DNA from: Tetragonia tetragonoides
Taxonomy: Eukaryota > Streptophyta > Magnoliopsida > Caryophyllales > Aizoaceae
Direction of reading: 5' to 3'
Length of the DNA stretch: 64,000 nucleotides
Assembly (NCBI GenBank): GCA_038025085.1
Contig: CM076140.1
Coordinates: 25,142,501 to 25,206,500, forward strand
This document shows positions 24,481 to 35,544 of the stretch, one piece after another. The number at the start of each line of letters is the position of its first letter. Within the stretch, counting starts at the first letter, position 1. The notes below the pieces were generated by a model. It saw nothing but the letters and a program-made list of their open reading frames with translations. It was not told where the DNA came from and searched no databases. The position numbers were made by a program, and so were the translations under genes.

Positions 24481-24631
24481 AGGCAATTTATTGACTAATA
24501 TCTAGTTTGACCCATACAATAAGTATCAGAGTGAATGGAGGTGGTTAATGATCACCAATAGAGATTAAGAATCCCGTACAGACAAACGTCAACAAACAAT
24601 TATAAAATAGATATTAGTCAATAAATTGCCT
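24481..24631. repeat. 24-bp perfect inverted repeat flanking ~103 bp
   Basis: The arms at 24481-24504 and 24608-24631 are exact reverse complements, with core GGCAATTTATTGACTAATA. The loop includes a piece resembling the neighbouring array (GATCACCAATAG). It could be a small fold-back element or MITE. No clear target duplication was seen. Confidence 0.7.
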
Positions 24632-24984
24632 TTCCGGAGAGATGAAGACATTTATATAATTTTATTAATTCGGTACTGACTATTCATATATTATTTATTT
24701 GGCTTTGAGTGAAATATTTTTTTATTATTGATTACGCATTACGTCGTAAATGAACCGTAATAAACAATTTATAAAAAAATATACTAAAATGCTTACGTTG
24801 CAGAATTGGAACGGCTACTACAGGATAACTCTCTTCGCACTATGCATCTGTTTTTGATTAACCACCTTTAAGAACAGAAACTGCCTGTCCTATTTCTATA
24901 TATATGTTATGAGTAAAAACCAGAACGTGAGTACTTTGTTACTTTATCCTCACTTTATACGAAATGGATTTCTATTAAAGTCCT

Positions 24985-25467
24985 ATGAAAAGCCTATATC
25001 TTGAACGTCAAACGACAGTCACGGAGATGGCTGAAGCATATGATGTTGATCCTATGGTTGTTGTTGGTGTTTACTTATATTTTAAAGTTAATGAAAAGAG
25101 GGGTGGATTAAAATATTTGGACACCTCAAGTCAAATGGGATCAGAATTTGATACTTATGTATTAGGTGTCATTGAGTTTGCTAAAGAAAAGGTAAGAGGT
25201 TTTATAAAACTTCTGAAAATTACACGTTCCGCTAATGCCCATTTTTACACGTGCGCGTATAGGGGTAGACTAAGGCAAATGACTCAAGTTGCACAACCTT
25301 TCAAATTCAAGTTTCCCTTCGAAAAAATTTGCGGAGAGATTGGACCGGGGCATTGGCCTATGTTTGAGGCAATTGATAATCCACACAATGATCCTGATAA
25401 AGTCAATTGCGCGTATTGCATGGCTCAACTACAAATGTTTCTCCTTAATGAACTGGCAATGTCATAG
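24985..25467 (+). CDS. Small ORF, possibly cystatin-superfamily-like
   Basis: The 160-residue ORF starts at ATG 24985 and ends at TAG 25467. The middle (VIEFAKEKV..FIKLLKI near residues 62-80) resembles the helix and first strand of plant cystatin-like proteins. The diagnostic QVVAG loop is not seen, and the Cys residues near the end (CAYC) are not typical. There is no signal peptide. It stands alone between a repeat array and a LINE fragment, so it may be a gene fragment. I do not claim inhibitor function. The family link is a weak pattern match. Confidence 0.3.
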   Translation: MKSLYLERQTTVTEMAEAYDVDPMVVVGVYLYFKVNEKRGGLKYLDTSSQMGSEFDTYVLGVIEFAKEKVRGFIKLLKITRSANAHFYTCAYRGRLRQMTQVAQPFKFKFPFEKICGEIGPGHWPMFEAIDNPHNDPDKVNCAYCMAQLQMFLLNELAMS

Positions 25468-26188
25468 ATTAAGATATTTTCAATGGGGTATCAAGTTATG
25501 AAAGGGTGATATTGCACCTAAATAACTATGAAAGGGTGATGTCATAAATTAGTATTTACGCTTAGTACTATTTATTAGGTTGTTTGTAAACTGCGATCAA
25601 ATTTAGTAGGAAATTTGTAATATGTCATACTTCATAATTTGTAGTTTCGTACAATAATTTGTATTGATGCATTTTTAAAGTCGTAAATTAGAACACAATT
25701 TGTAAGTTATCTTTATGCTCTATTAGTAATGATATTTAAATTTGCCTACCTAATAATGCCTACACAATGGGATGTCTAAAAGTGACAAGATGGGGAAACC
25801 ATGCACTAGGCTGGATTGTACAATACGAAATGTGGTCCCTGTAATTATGCCTCACTTTTAAATTCCCTATCAATCCCCTTGAAATGTTTACTACGAACTA
25901 ACATATTCTATACTTCTGTATGAGTATAGAATTACACAGTATAACTCTCGATATAACTATATACCGTATAAAGCATACAAATTTTATACCCTACGAAATT
26001 CACATCAATTTAATTTGAATATCCATCTTTTTAGGGGCAACATGGTCATTTTTGTGAAGCGAATATAAATACTCCTCTATTGCTAGTATGCTCTTCCTAA
26101 TTGAAACCCTAGTCCAGAAATAGAGCAAATAAACCCTATTTCCAATCCCAAATATCCCTTCTACCCCCAAACCTCTAACTGTCTAATA
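25468..26188. other. AT-rich intergenic stretch
   Basis: No ORF of note. A duplicated CTATGAAAGGGTGAT segment lies near 25496 and 25526. Confidence 0.45.
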
Positions 26189-26782
26189 ATGGAAAATAAT
26201 GTGATACTTTGCAGCCCATCTGTTTTACGAAAAATGAACATTCACTATTACCCGGAAGCAGTGTCTACAAATTCTAGTCAAGGGGAATCCATCAAATGGG
26301 ATAGGTCTTTACATTTGAAGTTTCTCAATCTCCCCACACCAAATACTAATGAGAATGAGAAAGACCCTAACACACTCCACTGCCAAGTTCACAACAAAAA
26401 AGGAAACTTCGTTGATGTGCCCATTAAGATGTTGAGGAAGATGATCATGTCTCCACACAAAACTCCAAAAGACTTGTAGAATCTATTCATGAAAAAAGGG
26501 GATGAATTCCCCAAACCCGGTCATCTACCAGACATTTCAGACGCCCTCTCTGATGGCGCCAATGAAGAAAAGAAAAGCTTGGTAATTCAAGCTTTCCATA
26601 CTATGCAATCAGTTAAGTCTGACTTCATCATCCCACCCGCTTTACTCTTTGTCGTAAATCCATCACCCATCCCACTCCCACCCCCACCACCCCCTGGTCT
26701 TCTACTTTGGAGTGAACCTTGTGAGTTGACATGTATGGCTCATCAAATGCGGTTGTTGTCTTCTGTGTTGATAACATGTTAA
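26189..26782 (+). pseudogene. Unrecognised ORF interrupted by one TAG, upstream of LINE endonuclease
   Basis: The frame opens at 26189 and continues to 26782 with a single TAG at 26477-26479, giving about 198 codons. It encodes a polar protein with a proline run (residues near 170) and no domain I know. Its place just before a LINE endonuclease fragment suggests LINE ORF1 or 5' sequence, but I see no zinc knuckle. It could equally be an unrelated gene fragment. Confidence 0.35.
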
Positions 26783-26958
26783 AGCACTGTGAATTCAAGT
26801 TGAAAGTTAGAGGTTGGGATACTACTATCCCAAAACCTAGACACTACCGCATATCTGTTGTCCCTATGAGTGAATATTGGTGAGTACCGGGGACACAAAT
26901 CATTGCAAAAGCCTGGACCCTTTAAACACCCAAACTGTACCCTCAGCTTGACAATTGT

Positions 26959-27238
26959 ATGGATTTCAAGTCTGGAACAAAGTTTGTATTGTGGAACGCG
27001 AGAGGGATAGCTAGACCCGAGGTTGTGAAGGCCTTCTTAGAGATATGCCATTTCCATTGCCCGAAAATGGTGATTATCACTGAATCAAGGGTTAGCCATA
27101 TGAACGCAAAGGAGGTAATTAATGGTCTTCATGGTCGACCCTGTTGGGATGTCTGGCGTTTTACTTTTTATGTGGAGTTCAAATGTCAGTTTTAGCGTCA
27201 TTGCTAATGAAATAGATGAATTCCATTGCTTGGTTCAG
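26959..27238 (+). pseudogene. LINE (L1-type) endonuclease fragment, frameshifted
   Basis: WNARGIARPEVVKAFLEI and MVIITESRV match the start of plant L1 APE-type endonuclease: the WN(C/A)RG motif and the ET/ES metal-binding segment. Near 27140 the frame shifts, and the expected Gly/Trp-rich strand and ISV...IDEFH-like segment read in another frame up to about 27238. No reverse transcriptase follows, so the copy is 3'-truncated or degraded. Confidence 0.6.
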
Positions 27239-27804
27239 GTAATCTGGTTCATAGCAATTTTAATGAGTTTCATTTTAGTTAAGTAATATTACAGCTTTTG
27301 TTCCTAAATTTGTGCCATTTGAATATCCTACGTACTTTCTACTACACACCTAAAGTGTTCACATCTAATAAACCTCTTCATATTGCCATAACGTTTTGTT
27401 TGTTTTGGCACAGAGGAGGTTTTAGGGTGCTGCGGACTGTCGTTGGAAAGGAGACGAGAAGGCGGTTATGTTCAAATGTGATATAATTGTATTATGGTGT
27501 TTATGTATTATGGAAAGAATTGTAAATTTGTTTCATTTCATTTGCTTTAGGCTTTTTAATTCCAAATTCTGGGTTCTGTAATATGGATAATTGACTTAGT
27601 TTCTATTTGAGTGCTTCCTCTATTAAGTAATATGGATAATGTTATATAAATTACAAAGAGTAGAATTCTGTGGCACTTTGATGACAAAGAGAGAGAAACC
27701 TCAATTGTGGGAAGGCAATAACGGGGTATGTATTTGGGCGGAGTTTGTGAATTTTTCCGATATTTGGGTGCTCACCACTTTTACTGAGTATAGTTGCTAA
27801 TTGG
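27239..27804. other. Left flank of element B, no gene seen
   Basis: AT-rich sequence with only short non-conserved ORFs. It ends with the ATTGG target duplication at 27800-27804. Confidence 0.5.
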
Positions 27805-29078
27805 TGTAGACGCAAAAAAAATACCTTCAGATTTCTAAGCAAAAGCCCGATGTTGAAAGGAGTAATTTATAAACTTGAATGCTATTTTTTCTTTATTAGG
27901 TAAGATAAGGTCTCAAGTTTTTCCTTGATTGCTCCTTTATTCCAATCCCATTTAAAAGACCCGTTCAAGAGCTTTCCAATGACACCTCTCATGCATTTTT
28001 CCGACTCCCGGCCGCCAAGTTGCGAACCGGGGGTAGAACCGTCTTTTACCGTCCAAGGGTAAAACGGTCTTTTTATATTTTTCGGAACACAAAATCCATC
28101 CGAAAATAAAAATAGACTTGATGTCGTCATAGATATCGTCATTATGACAACATCTAGCTGGCTCCTCACCGCCGTCAGCGGCTGTGAGTTGGGCCGCTAG
28201 CGGCGCTGATTAAGCTCCTGGACGGCTATTTTTTCAAACCTAATTCAAAAATGCGGCTCTTTTCAGCCGTCCAGCCCTACTTCCCACGCCTATAAATATG
28301 ACCCTCCCCCCTCAGTTCAAAACACACTGTCTACAGTTGACAACCTCTATTCTCGGGAGTATTGACCCCGAGCTTCCCCCTCTTTCTTCCAAACTTGAGA
28401 TCTATTTTTACTATTCTTGTCAAATATAGCCTACAGGTCAGGTACAATTTCCTGAGGGCTCAAATTAAATTACTTGCTTAATTGTTTATTTTCTAAGTAG
28501 TCATAATGTAGATATCATGCTAGGTCATGTTTTTATCGCTTCCTAAATATTGTCTGTATAGTCGTTGTGCTGCCCAACTTATCAATCGAATGCATGTCTA
28601 AATAAGGGTTAAAATAAATGTTGTGATGCTTGTGGTGAACCAATTAATAGTCTAAGTCTAGGTTGTTAATCCGATTTTGCTTGGGAATTATGTCTTTAAA
28701 TTATTAAGCAAAAACTTGAGTTAGTAGAGGTCGTCATAATACGGGCGAGTTTGGGTGCCTAACACCTTCCAACCTCGTACCTTCGCCCCCGAACCTATTA
28801 TTCTTGGGTACTCATATATTCTATATGAGCGGGAGTCTTTCTAAAAACATGATCAGTTCACTTATGGCGCTATTGGGTTGTACCTTCAGTTTGTCCTTTC
28901 GATAAAACGCCGATAGCAGATTTGTGACCTCTTTCATGGTTTTTATTCAATTCAAGTCTTTACAAAATATTTTCTAACTCAATGGTCCCTTGAACTTATC
29001 TAAACCCCCAGCTTACAAATTTTCTATAAGGACGTACTCCGTCGAAAAAGATGGATGGAAAAATCCTGGGTCCTTACA
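27805..29078 (+). repeat. Element B 5' LTR
   Basis: TGTAGACGC...GTCCTTACA, 1274 bp. It carries one exact palindrome (28193-28204), a near copy (28171-28182) and TATAAATA at 28291-28298. Confidence 0.93.
28171..28298 (+). promoter_or_regulatory. LTR promoter of element B: palindromes and TATA box
   Basis: The GCCGCTAGCGGC palindrome is 87 bp upstream of TATAAATA. The arrangement is shared with the LTRs of A and C and with the antisense DUF7745 promoters. Confidence 0.7.
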
Positions 29079-29079
29079 G

Positions 29080-29097
29080 TGGCGACTTCACTGGGGA
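29080..29097 (+). other. Primer binding site of element B
   Basis: TGGCGACTTCACTGGGGA starts one base after the LTR. It resembles the tRNA-Arg-type site of Ogre/Tat elements (family knowledge). Confidence 0.75.
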
Positions 29098-30002
29098 TTT
29101 ATTTAAGAGGGTGAGACTCGAAAGTCAAGTTTGCTTAATTGTTAATAACATGTTCCATATTTTTGCATCATTTGCATGTGCCTTGGCACGACTTTTTGAC
29201 CCTTATCGACCCTCGAGGAAGTTTGTGTCGCAACTCGTAGACAACCCGTATATCTAAAGGAATATACAGTTGTCCCATCGTGCAAATCAATGCTTCCTCA
29301 CCCATGACTCATCAATCCTTGTTGGTGAAAAAGAATTACAATTAATTTGTCGACCATCCGCCGAACGGAATTGTAATTTGTCGTGGTAACCTCACAGGAG
29401 CCAAAAGCCTCTAGCCCACACTCGTGCATTCGCTTGCTTGTTGTGCATGTGTCGTTGTAATGCCCGTTTCATCGCATGTTTGCCTGTAACTATGTCGTTG
29501 TAATACTTGCCTGAATGCATGAGTATCGTGACTATGTGCCAACATTTACTTACGTGCTAGGAGTCTTTTCTTTTTAGCTAGTTCCTAATGCCCAAAAATG
29601 GTGCAAGAATTTAATTCAATGAACACCCGTCATTTTCCCGATGATATATTCTATAAAAGTTATGAACAATTTTCTGGGATCTTTTTAGTAAAAAAAAGAG
29701 CCAGTCTTCCAATTTCCCCTCTCCCTTTTTCTGTTTGTCTATTTCTTTTTCTTTTGATGTAATTCAGATTCGGTCACAAAAAAAAAAAAGAAATCAATAA
29801 CAAAAAAAAACGGCAAAAAAGGAAAATGTCGCCGAAATTTTTTTTCCGAAAAATCAAAAATAAAAGACCGAAGTTCTTTTTTTTTTTTAGCCCATTATCT
29901 ATTTTCTTTGAGTCTACAAAAAAAAATAGGATAGTCCGTCTTTTTCTATTTTTCTTATTTTCGTTCATTGACTTTGTTTTCCTTTGATATTAGGGAAATT
30001 TT
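29098..30002 (+). other. 5' leader of element B
   Basis: The leader is non-coding, with poly-A/T runs at 29779-29900 shared with element A. No gene was seen. Confidence 0.65.
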
Positions 30003-30884
30003 TTGGCATTTAGGCATATTGATCTTTTTTATGACAATGTGTTTTCTAAATCCCTTACCACGACAAAGCTCACCTCACCCATCACACCCCCAAGCTTCAC
30101 AATGACCAAAACCACTGACGAGAAGTTTCATGAGATCATGGGCAATTTGGAAAGGATGCGACTCAAGGTTGAGGATTTAGAAAGAAAGAAAAAGTATGAA
30201 GCAAGAATCCTCTTTTACTCCCACACAGAAGAGGATGAGCAAGTCACTAAGCTTAAAAAGATTAACTCTATGGCAAACTACAATCCCGATGATGGTAAGG
30301 TCAACCCCAAAGTCAAAGGCAAGCTTCCAGTCAAGTTCTCCATGCCCGAGGTTCCGACATTCACTAGAACTGATGATCCTCAAAATCGCCTCAAGGCCTT
30401 CACTACTACCATGGGTTTGAGAGGAATTGACAAAAGTATCTACATACACTTATTCCCACAGACTCTTGATGTCTCGACTCGTCGTTGGTTCTACACTTTG
30501 AATTTGGAAAACTACAATACTTGGTCAAAATTGACTATGATCTTCCTTGCACGCTACAAGAAAAATGTTTATCTCTCTATGACCCTTCGAGAATTAAAGA
30601 TCACCAAGCAAGGAAAAGATGACGGGTTCCTTGCCTTCCTTCAACGTTGGAGGCTGAAGGTAGCCAAACTGGTGGAGAAACCTGCGCAAAGTGATCAAAT
30701 CCGCCAGTTCATCAAGAATCTACAATCTGTTTACCAAGAACGCCTCATGTACCAAGAGATTGACTCCTACAACCGGCTCTATGATGTGGGCATCTTAATT
30801 GATGATAATCTCTACTGTAAATATCACCAGGTATTTGGCCACCGCACAGATGACTGCATCCGCCCGCAACATGGTATACAATAA
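30003..30884 (+). CDS. Element B Gag (capsid) with C-terminal Cys/His motif
   Basis: The 293-residue ORF is open throughout. Residues 1-70 include a heptad-rich segment (ERMRLKVEDLERKKK). Residues about 120-235 form the retrotransposon-gag capsid (WFYTLNLENYNTWSKL, FLARYKKN, FLQRW). The end has a YCKYHQVFGHRTDDC Cys/His motif. Gag builds the virus-like particle that packages element RNA. Compared with A and C, the middle zinc-knuckle section is missing and the capsid joins directly to the last Cys/His motif, an internal deletion. It is the only intact gag-type ORF among the family copies, and the only piece here that could in principle still make protein. The exact initiator Met is uncertain; another ATG lies at 30102. 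Confidence 0.8.
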   Translation: MAFRHIDLFYDNVFSKSLTTTKLTSPITPPSFTMTKTTDEKFHEIMGNLERMRLKVEDLERKKKYEARILFYSHTEEDEQVTKLKKINSMANYNPDDGKVNPKVKGKLPVKFSMPEVPTFTRTDDPQNRLKAFTTTMGLRGIDKSIYIHLFPQTLDVSTRRWFYTLNLENYNTWSKLTMIFLARYKKNVYLSMTLRELKITKQGKDDGFLAFLQRWRLKVAKLVEKPAQSDQIRQFIKNLQSVYQERLMYQEIDSYNRLYDVGILIDDNLYCKYHQVFGHRTDDCIRPQHGIQ

Positions 30885-31284
30885 ATCATGGACAAAAGAG
30901 AAGAAGAGGATGCCGATGAAACTTGGAATTAGTTGGCTACCCGCAGGAGCTAGAGGAATCGAGTCTAAGTCCCCAAGTTTTGTCGAGTTAGGATCATAGA
31001 TAAATCTTTAGATTGAGTCTTGAATAGGGAGTGTTCCCCTTCTTTTTACTTTTTTCTAAGTCTAGTTTCTTTTTGATGAGAATTAGAAAGCCTCTTCTCT
31101 AAAGTCATGTGTGCTTATCTTTCGTTGCAAATCAATAAAAATTCCTTTGGCTCGTTTCTTTCTTTGTTTGGCTATTGATAAATCCAATGAACTTAAAGTT
31201 GCACAAATCAATAACTAATCAATATAAGCAATGTAAGTAAACTTCGCAAAGCAAGAATACAAATTATCTCTGTTTACATGAATT
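30885..31284 (+). other. RT/RNase H-replacing spacer of element B
   Basis: Sequence similar to 1310-1642, including CAAATCAATAAAAATTC near 31127. Non-coding. Confidence 0.8.
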
Positions 31285-32611
31285 TCGTAGCTGAACTCCC
31301 TCAACGATGCCACTCCACAAAGAAGAAGCGAGCAAGCCTTTTGCAACAACCTCGACACAGACATGACCCTGGCTCCGATCGAAGAAGATCCTTGAGGAAT
31401 ATACCCTCAAGACGCACCACTAAGAGCTCAACGGGCCATCTGTCTCTTAGCGGAGCAATACATAGAATACAAGAGGGTTCAGTACAAGGAATTCCCTAAC
31501 GGGGTCAACCTCAGATGCATGAACTCCAAAGAAGTCGCAGAGATTATGGACGAGGTACACAATGGTGTGTGAGGACAACACATGAATGGTCGAATGCTAT
31601 CTAGAAAGGTCCTACGATTGGGATACTATTGGACCACTATGGAAAGGGATTGTTACGACTATGTCAAGAACTGCCAGAAGTGTTAGATATATGCCAACCT
31701 ACAACATATGCCGCCCTCAATACTCCAGAACTTCACATCCCCTCGGCCATTTTCCGCATGGAGAATATATATCATTGGTAAAATCACCCCAAAAGGCTCG
31801 GGAGGACATGAATACATCCTAGTAGCCATAGACTATTTTACCAAATGGGTTGAAGCGCAATCCTATGTCGTCCTTACCTCCAAACAAGTGTCCAAATTCA
31901 TAAGAAACAACATCATTTGCCGATACGACATTCCGTATGAAATCATCAGTGACCATGTATCCCATTTCAAAGCCGAAATAGCCACCCTCCTCAAAAACAA
32001 CAAAATCCAGCACCACAAATCATCCCCTTACCGTCCACAAACCAATGGCGTAGTAGAAGCTGCCAAGAAAAACCTCACGGCTATCATTGAAAAGACGATA
32101 GAAAACTACAAAGATTGGCCCATAAAACTCCCGTTTGCCCTTTGGGGATATAGGATATCCATAAGATCCTCTACGGGAGCAACACCTTATTCCCTAGTCT
32201 ACGGAATGGAAGCGGTTATACCCATAGAAGACCAACAGCCCTCCATGCGTATAGCCTTAGAGGGAGAAATTCCTGAAACCCAATGGTTACAAGCCCGCTA
32301 CGAAGAACTTATGTTCACGGATGAAAGACGCCTACGGGTCCTAGACCATTCCCTCATGTACCAGCAATGCATGGCAAGAGCATTCAATAAAAAGGTTCGA
32401 CCTCGGAATTTAAAGGAAGGGGACTTAGTTTGGAAAGAATTACGTGCCCCAGTTACTGACCCCAGATTCAAATTTTGACCAAACTGGTCCAGTCCGTTCA
32501 TCATCAAAGACATCTTTTCAGGAGGGGCAGTCAGACTCATGGATATTGACGGTATCGAGTTCAGTCAGCTCACCAATATGGACCAACTAAAGAAGTGCTA
32601 CGTCGAAAAAA
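31285..32611 (+). pseudogene. Element B integrase, first catalytic Asp lost
   Basis: The lead and zinc domain (31290-31690) contain a deletion after EEDP and a TGA in the HNGV motif. From 31708 a 256-residue frame is open. In it WGIDIIG has become WRIYIIG, so the first catalytic Asp is Tyr. SDHVSHF and NGVVEAA keep the second Asp and the Glu. A TGA follows RFKF at 32476-32478. The usual stop after KCYV is changed to GAA. The enzyme is not functional. Confidence 0.87.
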
Positions 32612-32921
32612 ACAAAAATCCAAAAATTTAAAGAAAAAAGAGACGTACACAAATTGAATGAACTACGCTGGTCTGATTCCACACTGGATACGTAGGTAAC
32701 CCTTCTAAGGGGCCCGGCCAAAATCAATCCAAAATTCCATTCAACTCATTCAAAAAGGGGTAATCTTTATTCAAACTGAACGAACAAGCCTACATTGCAA
32801 AAAAAATAAAATTAACTTACTAAGGTTACAAAAAATAGTGCAACTACGAGGGTTTAAGCTAAACAAATTCTTATTACTTTTTTTTATAAAAAAACTAGAC
32901 TTGCTTTTCAAGAAAACTACT

Positions 32922-34236
32922 TTAATCCTTCTTCCCTTTGGAAGCCTTCGTTGAAGAGTTCTTCTTTGAAGGACCCTGGCTTGAGCACGACCTATGATCG
33001 CTTCCTTGAGCTGGGGGCTTGCCTCTTTTCAGTTCATGGTAGCCTTCCTTATAAGGCCCTTCCTCATACTTCGGGTTTAGTTGGTCCCACTCCTCATGAC
33101 GAAGGGCTCGTCTCGCTTCTCCATCAGGAAAGCCTGTTCAAGTAGGTCTCAGAAACATGAATTGGGGCAATCACCCGAGGTACTGTCCAGCGATCCATAC
33201 CACACCAATACTTTCCCTAATCCGCAGCAAATTCAATGGTCAAAGCTGAGATAGGCGGTCTTGTGGTCTCCTGACGAGGGATAACCTGCTTAAACTCATA
33301 TTGTCTCATAACCCTAGAAGGAAAGAAGAAAGTACTCCTGTACAGACCCACTATGTAGTATGAGGAACAAAATTGTCACAGGCCACTAAGGAAATCAAGC
33401 TCCACCAGGTCACATGCCAACGGATAACAGGTCCTGCATGGAAAAAGGCATCGCATTCAGCAAGGGTCTTTTCAAAATATAGCCTTTTTCCTAACCAAGA
33501 AGCTAGCACCAGTATAGGTTTTCTTTGACTAGGCTCGAGGGATACGAGCTATCATCTTCTCTGCTGACTCTATTAGCCTTAGATGCACATATAAGCAAAT
33601 TTGAAGCAGCAGGGGGCTGCCAGAAAAAGCTTTGTGAGGGGAGATTGTCAACCTGTCAAGCCCAATAATAGTTTCCCCTACAACCAGATGCAAAGGAGAG
33701 TGCCCTTCAGCCATTTGATTCACCAATCGCATCAACGAGGCTCTACCCAAGTTAGGCGACTCTGCATTAGCAAACAATAGGCGGTTCAACAGGCAAAGTA
33801 CAAAAGCCTGTCGGTGGCAACGCCTAAATATTGCATCTTTGTTAGAAGAAATGGCAAATTTTTCACAGAGTTGAACTAAGTCCACATCGACACCAAAAAT
33901 CATGCTTTTGGCTTCTATAGATGACAAGCCTAGGGATTTTCTGTACTGACCACTAAAATCATCTCTCAAATAAGGCACAGCTGGGGGAAGAACATCAGAC
34001 ATATTAGTGATTGCAGCAAATTCTTCAACTAAAGGGCATAATTCAGAGTTAACGAAATGGAAAACGTGCAAATCGGGGTACTCATAATTCAGAGCAGATC
34101 GGAGAAGTGGCTACAATATTTTGGTTGGTCTTAAAGTCAGCAAGGTAGAAACATGAAACGGAGCCAGTTCAAGTTTATCTTTTATGGTCATATTTTTGCA
34201 CCAGGGATCAAACAGGTTTTCAAAGGATTTTACCAT
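32922..34236 (-). pseudogene. DUF7745/PMD-like gene of element B
   Basis: ATG 34236 to TAA 32922-32924. The frame is open from 34071 to 33529 (HVFHFVNSELCPLVEEFAAI to MIARIPRA). There a TAG replaces the Trp codon of RAWSKK still present in A and C. Frameshifts lie before and after, including near 33365 where bases are missing at the VPH segment. The conserved C-terminal tail is recognisable. The gene is antisense to gag/integrase, with its own TATA box 73 bp upstream. Confidence 0.76.
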
Positions 34237-34308
34237 GGTAGAAGCTTTGGGAAATTAGAGAGAGCTAAAGGGTGAAAAGTGATACAACATCAAGCATCCC
34301 GTAAATCC

Positions 34309-34456
34309 TATTTATAGGCAAAAATTCGGGTCAAAAGCAGTCAGAAATCCGCGAAAAAGCCCAAACCAGAGCCGTCGGCGGCTTTAGCTAGGGCCGCTAG
34401 CGACTGTGACCAGCGCCGCTTGCGGGCCTCATCTCCAGCCCAGCGTCGCTAGCGGC
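34309..34456 (-). promoter_or_regulatory. Promoter of the DUF7745 gene in element B, decayed palindromes
   Basis: TATAAATA on the minus strand at 34309-34316 is followed upstream by four degenerate palindromes (34371-34382, 34393-34404, 34415-34426, 34445-34456). Each is one to three bases from GCCGCTAGCGGC. Confidence 0.6.
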
Positions 34457-34831
34457 CCTAACCCTGGCACAGTCCGTCTTTTCTCCTTTTTTTTGTGCTC
34501 GATTTAAGCCCAATTTTAATACGCACATTTGAATTACAAAGCCTGAGACTCTCTTAGTTTTATCTTTTCTATTTTCTTTTTTTATTTATTTTTATTTTTA
34601 TTTTTTCAGGGGGTATAATATGTGTAATTTTTGCTTTTTCTTGCAATTTTTACCTTTTTCCCTATTTTATTCCCGAAATTGTGGCCTATTCCCTACTGCA
34701 TAACACATTGCATACTTAGAGATCAGACGGGCATAATCGACTTATCATAGCATACATGTCATATAAATGCATAAAAAAAAACAGGAGTTCAAAGTCTCAA
34801 GGCCAATGTTTAAAAAGAAATCCTACACCGC

Positions 34832-35512
34832 TCAACCGGAGTCGTCATCGCCATTGCTGCCAGCCTCATCATCAATGGACGGCCCCTGACCATATTTCCC
34901 TGTAGAATAATGGAAGGAGCCCTGGGTACTAAACGAGCAGTAAATGGGCCTGCTATTGTTAGGCCTCAATATCCTGCCTGTCATATGCTGGTGCGCGCAT
35001 GGGGTACCTGCCGAAAACCCCACTCCGAAGAGGCTCTCCGTGGCCTGACTAGCAAAGTCCATGGCCACATCCTGATACGAAGGCCAAGTATGAGGCACAT
35101 CCCATCCGGGGGCGTTCGCCCAACCTCCAAACATGGGGGTAACAATGGGCCTTCTATCAAGAGAAGGCTGGAAACCCGTGGGAGAAAACATTTCAGGCAC
35201 AGGAATGTACGGCGCAGAAGGCCTGGTCACAGCCACGGGAGGTGAACGAGCAATAGACGGCCTGCTCGCTGAAGAGGCCCTCGCAGCAGAAGAATGTCGA
35301 GGTCCCACCGAAGACGAAGACTGGTACATCTGCAAACAATCAAGATCGAGATGTTAAGTTAAGCACTTCACTTAGCTAAACAAAGGATGAAAGTCTACTT
35401 ACACCAACGGTCCTAGACCGAGAACTCTTCCCATTGCCCATCACTCGGCCGTAGCCTTTCTTCAACAGGTGAATAAGCTTGAAGATTTGAGAAGTCTGCT
35501 CCCAGTTCAGCT

Positions 35513-35544
<32 letters not shown>

